This document shows, piece after piece, positions 4,914 through 6,897 of a stretch of DNA of 6,897 nucleotides. Where the stretch lies: positions 1 through 6,897 of the forward strand of contig URKV01000092.1 of the NCBI GenBank assembly GCA_900548565.1, read 5' to 3'. How positions within the stretch are numbered: the stretch's first letter is position 1; each line of letters opens with the position of its first letter. Under the pieces are notes generated by a model. It was not told the DNA's origin, made no database searches, and saw only the letters and a program-made list of their open reading frames with translations. Position numbers and translations under genes: made by a program. This DNA comes from an uncultured Collinsella sp. (GTDB taxonomy: Bacteria > Actinomycetota > Coriobacteriia > Coriobacteriales > Coriobacteriaceae).

Positions 4914-6637
4914 TGAGGTTTATGAGGCCGTACCGCGGTCTGATTGCGGTGACGCTGTTTGCGGTGCTGATAGATAACGTCGGTACGCTGTTGGTTCCCA
5001 CGATGCTGGCGAACATGGTCAACACCGGTATTACCACGGGCGATGTCGACTATATTTTACGTAACGGCCTGTACATGCTTATCGCGACCGGCATGGCCAG
5101 CGGCGGCACGGTGCTGGGCTGCTATCTTTCGGCGCGCCTGGCCGCCAACGTGGCCTGCGATATCCGCAATGCCGTGTACGACAAGTCGCTCGAGCTGTCC
5201 GCCAGCGACTTTGAGCGCTTTGGCACGGGTTCGATGATCACACGCTCGCTCAACGACATCAACGTGATTCAGCAAGCTGTCCTTCAGACGATTCAGCTGG
5301 TGTTGCCGGTGCCATTCTTGGCCGTGGCAGGCATCATTTTTGCTTGGTTCATCGATCCCGCCATGGGCACGCTGCTGGGCGTGGTGGTTGCGATCGTGCT
5401 GGTGGCGGCGGTCTTTACGGTGGCTAACGCCGCGCCGATTTTTATGCGCCTGCAGAGCTTTATCGACCGCATGAACGTGGTGCTGCGCGAGAACATCGTG
5501 GGCGTGCGCGTCATCCGCGCATTTAACAAGGAGCGCCACGAGGAGCAGCGCCTGGATGAGGTGTTTAGCGATTACGCGGCCAACGCCATCAAGGTCAACC
5601 ACCTGTTTGTGGGCCTCGACAGCTCCAGCTTCTTTTTGATGAACATCGCCGAGGTGGCGGTGCTGTGGGTGGGCGGCAACCGCGTGGGCGTCCACGCCAT
5701 GCAGATTGCGAGTATCTCGGCGGTGCTGGAGTATGCAATTCTGATCCTGTTCTTTGTGATGATGGCGCAGATGGTGATTCTGACGCTTCCGCGCGCCGCG
5801 GCGTGCCTCAACCGTGCGCAGCAGGTGCTCGAAATCGAGCCGAGCATCGTGGACGGCAAGGCTACGCTGGGCGACGGGGCGCCTGAGTCCGCAGACGGAG
5901 CCGACGCGGTCGCCGTGTTCGATCATATGTCGTTTCGTTTTGACGACGCCGACGAGGACACGCTGTGCGACCTGAACTTTATCTGCCGCCGCGGTCAGAC
6001 GACCGCGATCGTCGGCTCGACGGGCTCGGGCAAATCGACGGTGGCCAAGCTCCTGCTGCGCTTCCACGATGCCACCAAGGGCGCCATTCGCCTGGACGGC
6101 GTTGATCTGCACGACCTTTCGCAAGACGAGATTCGCGGGCGCATTGCCTATGTGCCGCAAAAGGCATGGCTGTTCTCGGGCACCGTGGCAAGCAATCTGC
6201 GCTTTGGCAACGAAGACGCGACTGAGGCCGACATGCTTCATGCGCTCCGGGTTGCCCAGAGCACCTTTGTGCTCGATCAGCCGCAGGGGCTCGATACCCC
6301 GGTGGCGCAGGGCGGCACGAACTTTTCGGGCGGCCAGCGCCAGCGTTTGGCAATCGCCCGTGCGCTCATGAAGCATGCCGATCTATATATCTTCGATGAC
6401 AGTTTTTCGGCCCTGGACTTTAAGACCGATGCCGCCCTGCGCCATGCGTTGCGGGACGAGACGTGCGATGCCGCGGTGCTCATCATCGCCCAGCGCATCT
6501 CGACTATTTTGCATGCCGATCAGATCGTGGTGCTCAAAGACGGCAAGATCGTGGGCCTAGGCACGCACGACGAGCTTATGGAAACCTGCGAGGTGTACCG
6601 TGCCATCGCGGAATCGCAGATGAAGGGAGGTGAGTAG
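4901..6637 (+). CDS. ABC exporter half-transporter (TMD-NBD), degenerate-site subunit of a probable heterodimer
   Basis: This 578-residue type IV ABC exporter subunit has about six membrane helices (near 14-34, 57-75, 134-152, 155-175, 243-260, 270-295), then a nucleotide-binding domain from about 338. NBD motifs are Walker A GSTGSGKST (372-380), Q-loop YVPQ (417-420), signature FSGGQRQR (475-482), Walker B LYIFDD (495-500), D-loop SALD (503-506) and switch region IIAQR (528-532). Asp500 replaces the catalytic Glu and Gln531 the switch His, the pattern of the degenerate-site subunit in heterodimers such as TM287/288 and BmrC/BmrD. The intact signature motif would complete the partner's active site. 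ATG 4901 follows AGGGGG (4891-4896) and overlaps the MarR gene. The next gene begins 1 nt after the stop. A multidrug or peptide exporter is likely, but the substrate is not determinable. Confidence 0.92.
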   Translation: MRLLMRFMRPYRGLIAVTLFAVLIDNVGTLLVPTMLANMVNTGITTGDVDYILRNGLYMLIATGMASGGTVLGCYLSARLAANVACDIRNAVYDKSLELSASDFERFGTGSMITRSLNDINVIQQAVLQTIQLVLPVPFLAVAGIIFAWFIDPAMGTLLGVVVAIVLVAAVFTVANAAPIFMRLQSFIDRMNVVLRENIVGVRVIRAFNKERHEEQRLDEVFSDYAANAIKVNHLFVGLDSSSFFLMNIAEVAVLWVGGNRVGVHAMQIASISAVLEYAILILFFVMMAQMVILTLPRAAACLNRAQQVLEIEPSIVDGKATLGDGAPESADGADAVAVFDHMSFRFDDADEDTLCDLNFICRRGQTTAIVGSTGSGKSTVAKLLLRFHDATKGAIRLDGVDLHDLSQDEIRGRIAYVPQKAWLFSGTVASNLRFGNEDATEADMLHALRVAQSTFVLDQPQGLDTPVAQGGTNFSGGQRQRLAIARALMKHADLYIFDDSFSALDFKTDAALRHALRDETCDAAVLIIAQRISTILHADQIVVLKDGKIVGLGTHDELMETCEVYRAIAESQMKGGE

Positions 6638-6638
6638 C

Positions 6639-6897
6639 ATGACCGAGGAGCTCAAGAAGTGCGGCGACGCTATCGATTCGGACGCTGCGGACACTGCCGA
6701 GAATACGGTCGACCAGGCTGCCGCGATGCTCGAGCTGGATGACGCCGCCAAGGTGGCGGACGAACGAGAGGCTCGTCGCCAGGCGCTGTACGAGGAAAAC
6801 GAGCGTGCCGAGGACGAGCGTGCCCGTGCCGAGGCAGAGCGTATGCGCGACGTGGACGACGAAGACGAGGACGAGACGCCCCGGGATACCTGGGCAA
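6639..6897 (+). CDS. N-terminal fragment of an acidic-leader protein, probably the partner ABC half-transporter (3' truncated)
   Basis: Eighty-six residues are visible before the window edge. ATG 6639 follows GGGAGG (6625-6630) with an 8-nt spacer, and lies 1 nt after the ABC stop, so it is co-translated in the same operon. The visible part is hydrophilic and very acidic. Residues 40-70 are a Glu/Arg/Ala-rich charged helix (ERAEDERARAEAER, 55-68) likely to be a coiled coil or single alpha helix. A run of Asp/Glu (71-79) and PRDTWA (81-86) follow. No membrane or NBD motif is reached. Identity as an ABC half is inferred from two facts: the upstream subunit needs a partner, and MarR-ABC-ABC operons are common. 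N-terminal charged leaders occur in some such partners. An unrelated acidic protein remains possible. Confidence 0.6.
   Translation, partial: MTEELKKCGDAIDSDAADTAENTVDQAAAMLELDDAAKVADEREARRQALYEENERAEDERARAEAERMRDVDDEDEDETPRDTWA

Noticed and set aside
5057..6376. 439-residue open frame on the minus strand
   Set aside because: It is antisense to the ABC exporter, with His/Arg-rich low-information composition and no domain; the plus-strand protein has every expected ABC motif.

Overview
The window is GC-rich, with G or C at most third codon positions and short intergenic gaps. Gene content and protein style fit a Gram-positive, high-GC gut actinobacterium, most likely of the Coriobacteriia (Collinsella-like). 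That placement is inference from overall look; no rRNA or other marker is present.

Layout. (1) At 1-754 (+) is the C-terminal part of a YeiH/UPF0324 putative sulfate exporter, cut by the window edge. (2) A 266-bp gap follows with a long imperfect inverted repeat and a second hairpin that competes with it. (3) At 1021-2238 (+) is a 405-residue regulator with a Fis-type helix-turn-helix. Its central domain is a decayed NtrC-type AAA+ module: the Walker A lysine, the Walker B acids and the sigma-54-contacting loop are all missing. (4) At 2323-2898 (+) is a single-pass membrane protein of unknown function, behind a recognisable extended -10 promoter. (5) A 228-bp gap between convergent genes holds three consecutive hairpins, one about 100 nt long. 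(6) At 3127-3648 (-) is a nitroreductase-family flavoprotein. (7) A 294-bp divergent gap contains a perfect 12-bp palindrome at the probable nitroreductase promoter and a 17-bp dyad on the other side. (8) At 3943-4233 (+) is a 96-residue orphan protein with a near-ideal ribosome binding site, closed by a textbook intrinsic terminator. (9) From 4338 to the right edge runs a drug-efflux-type operon. It starts with a promoter region carrying two copies of a 16-bp dyad-containing repeat. Then come a MarR regulator, an ABC exporter half that overlaps it by 13 nt, and the start of a third gene 1 nt after the exporter's stop.

How the genes work together. The clearest functional unit is the MarR-ABC operon. 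The repeats are probably the MarR operators. The first ABC half has Asp for the catalytic Glu and Gln for the switch His, so it looks like the degenerate subunit of a heterodimeric exporter. The truncated third gene, which begins with a very acidic charged segment, is probably the catalytically competent partner. The other genes look like independent units. I see no CRISPR array, rRNA, tRNA or insertion sequence, and nothing I could defend as an entirely new system. The most unusual items are the decayed AAA+ regulator, the approximately 100-nt hairpin and the compact MarR operator pair.
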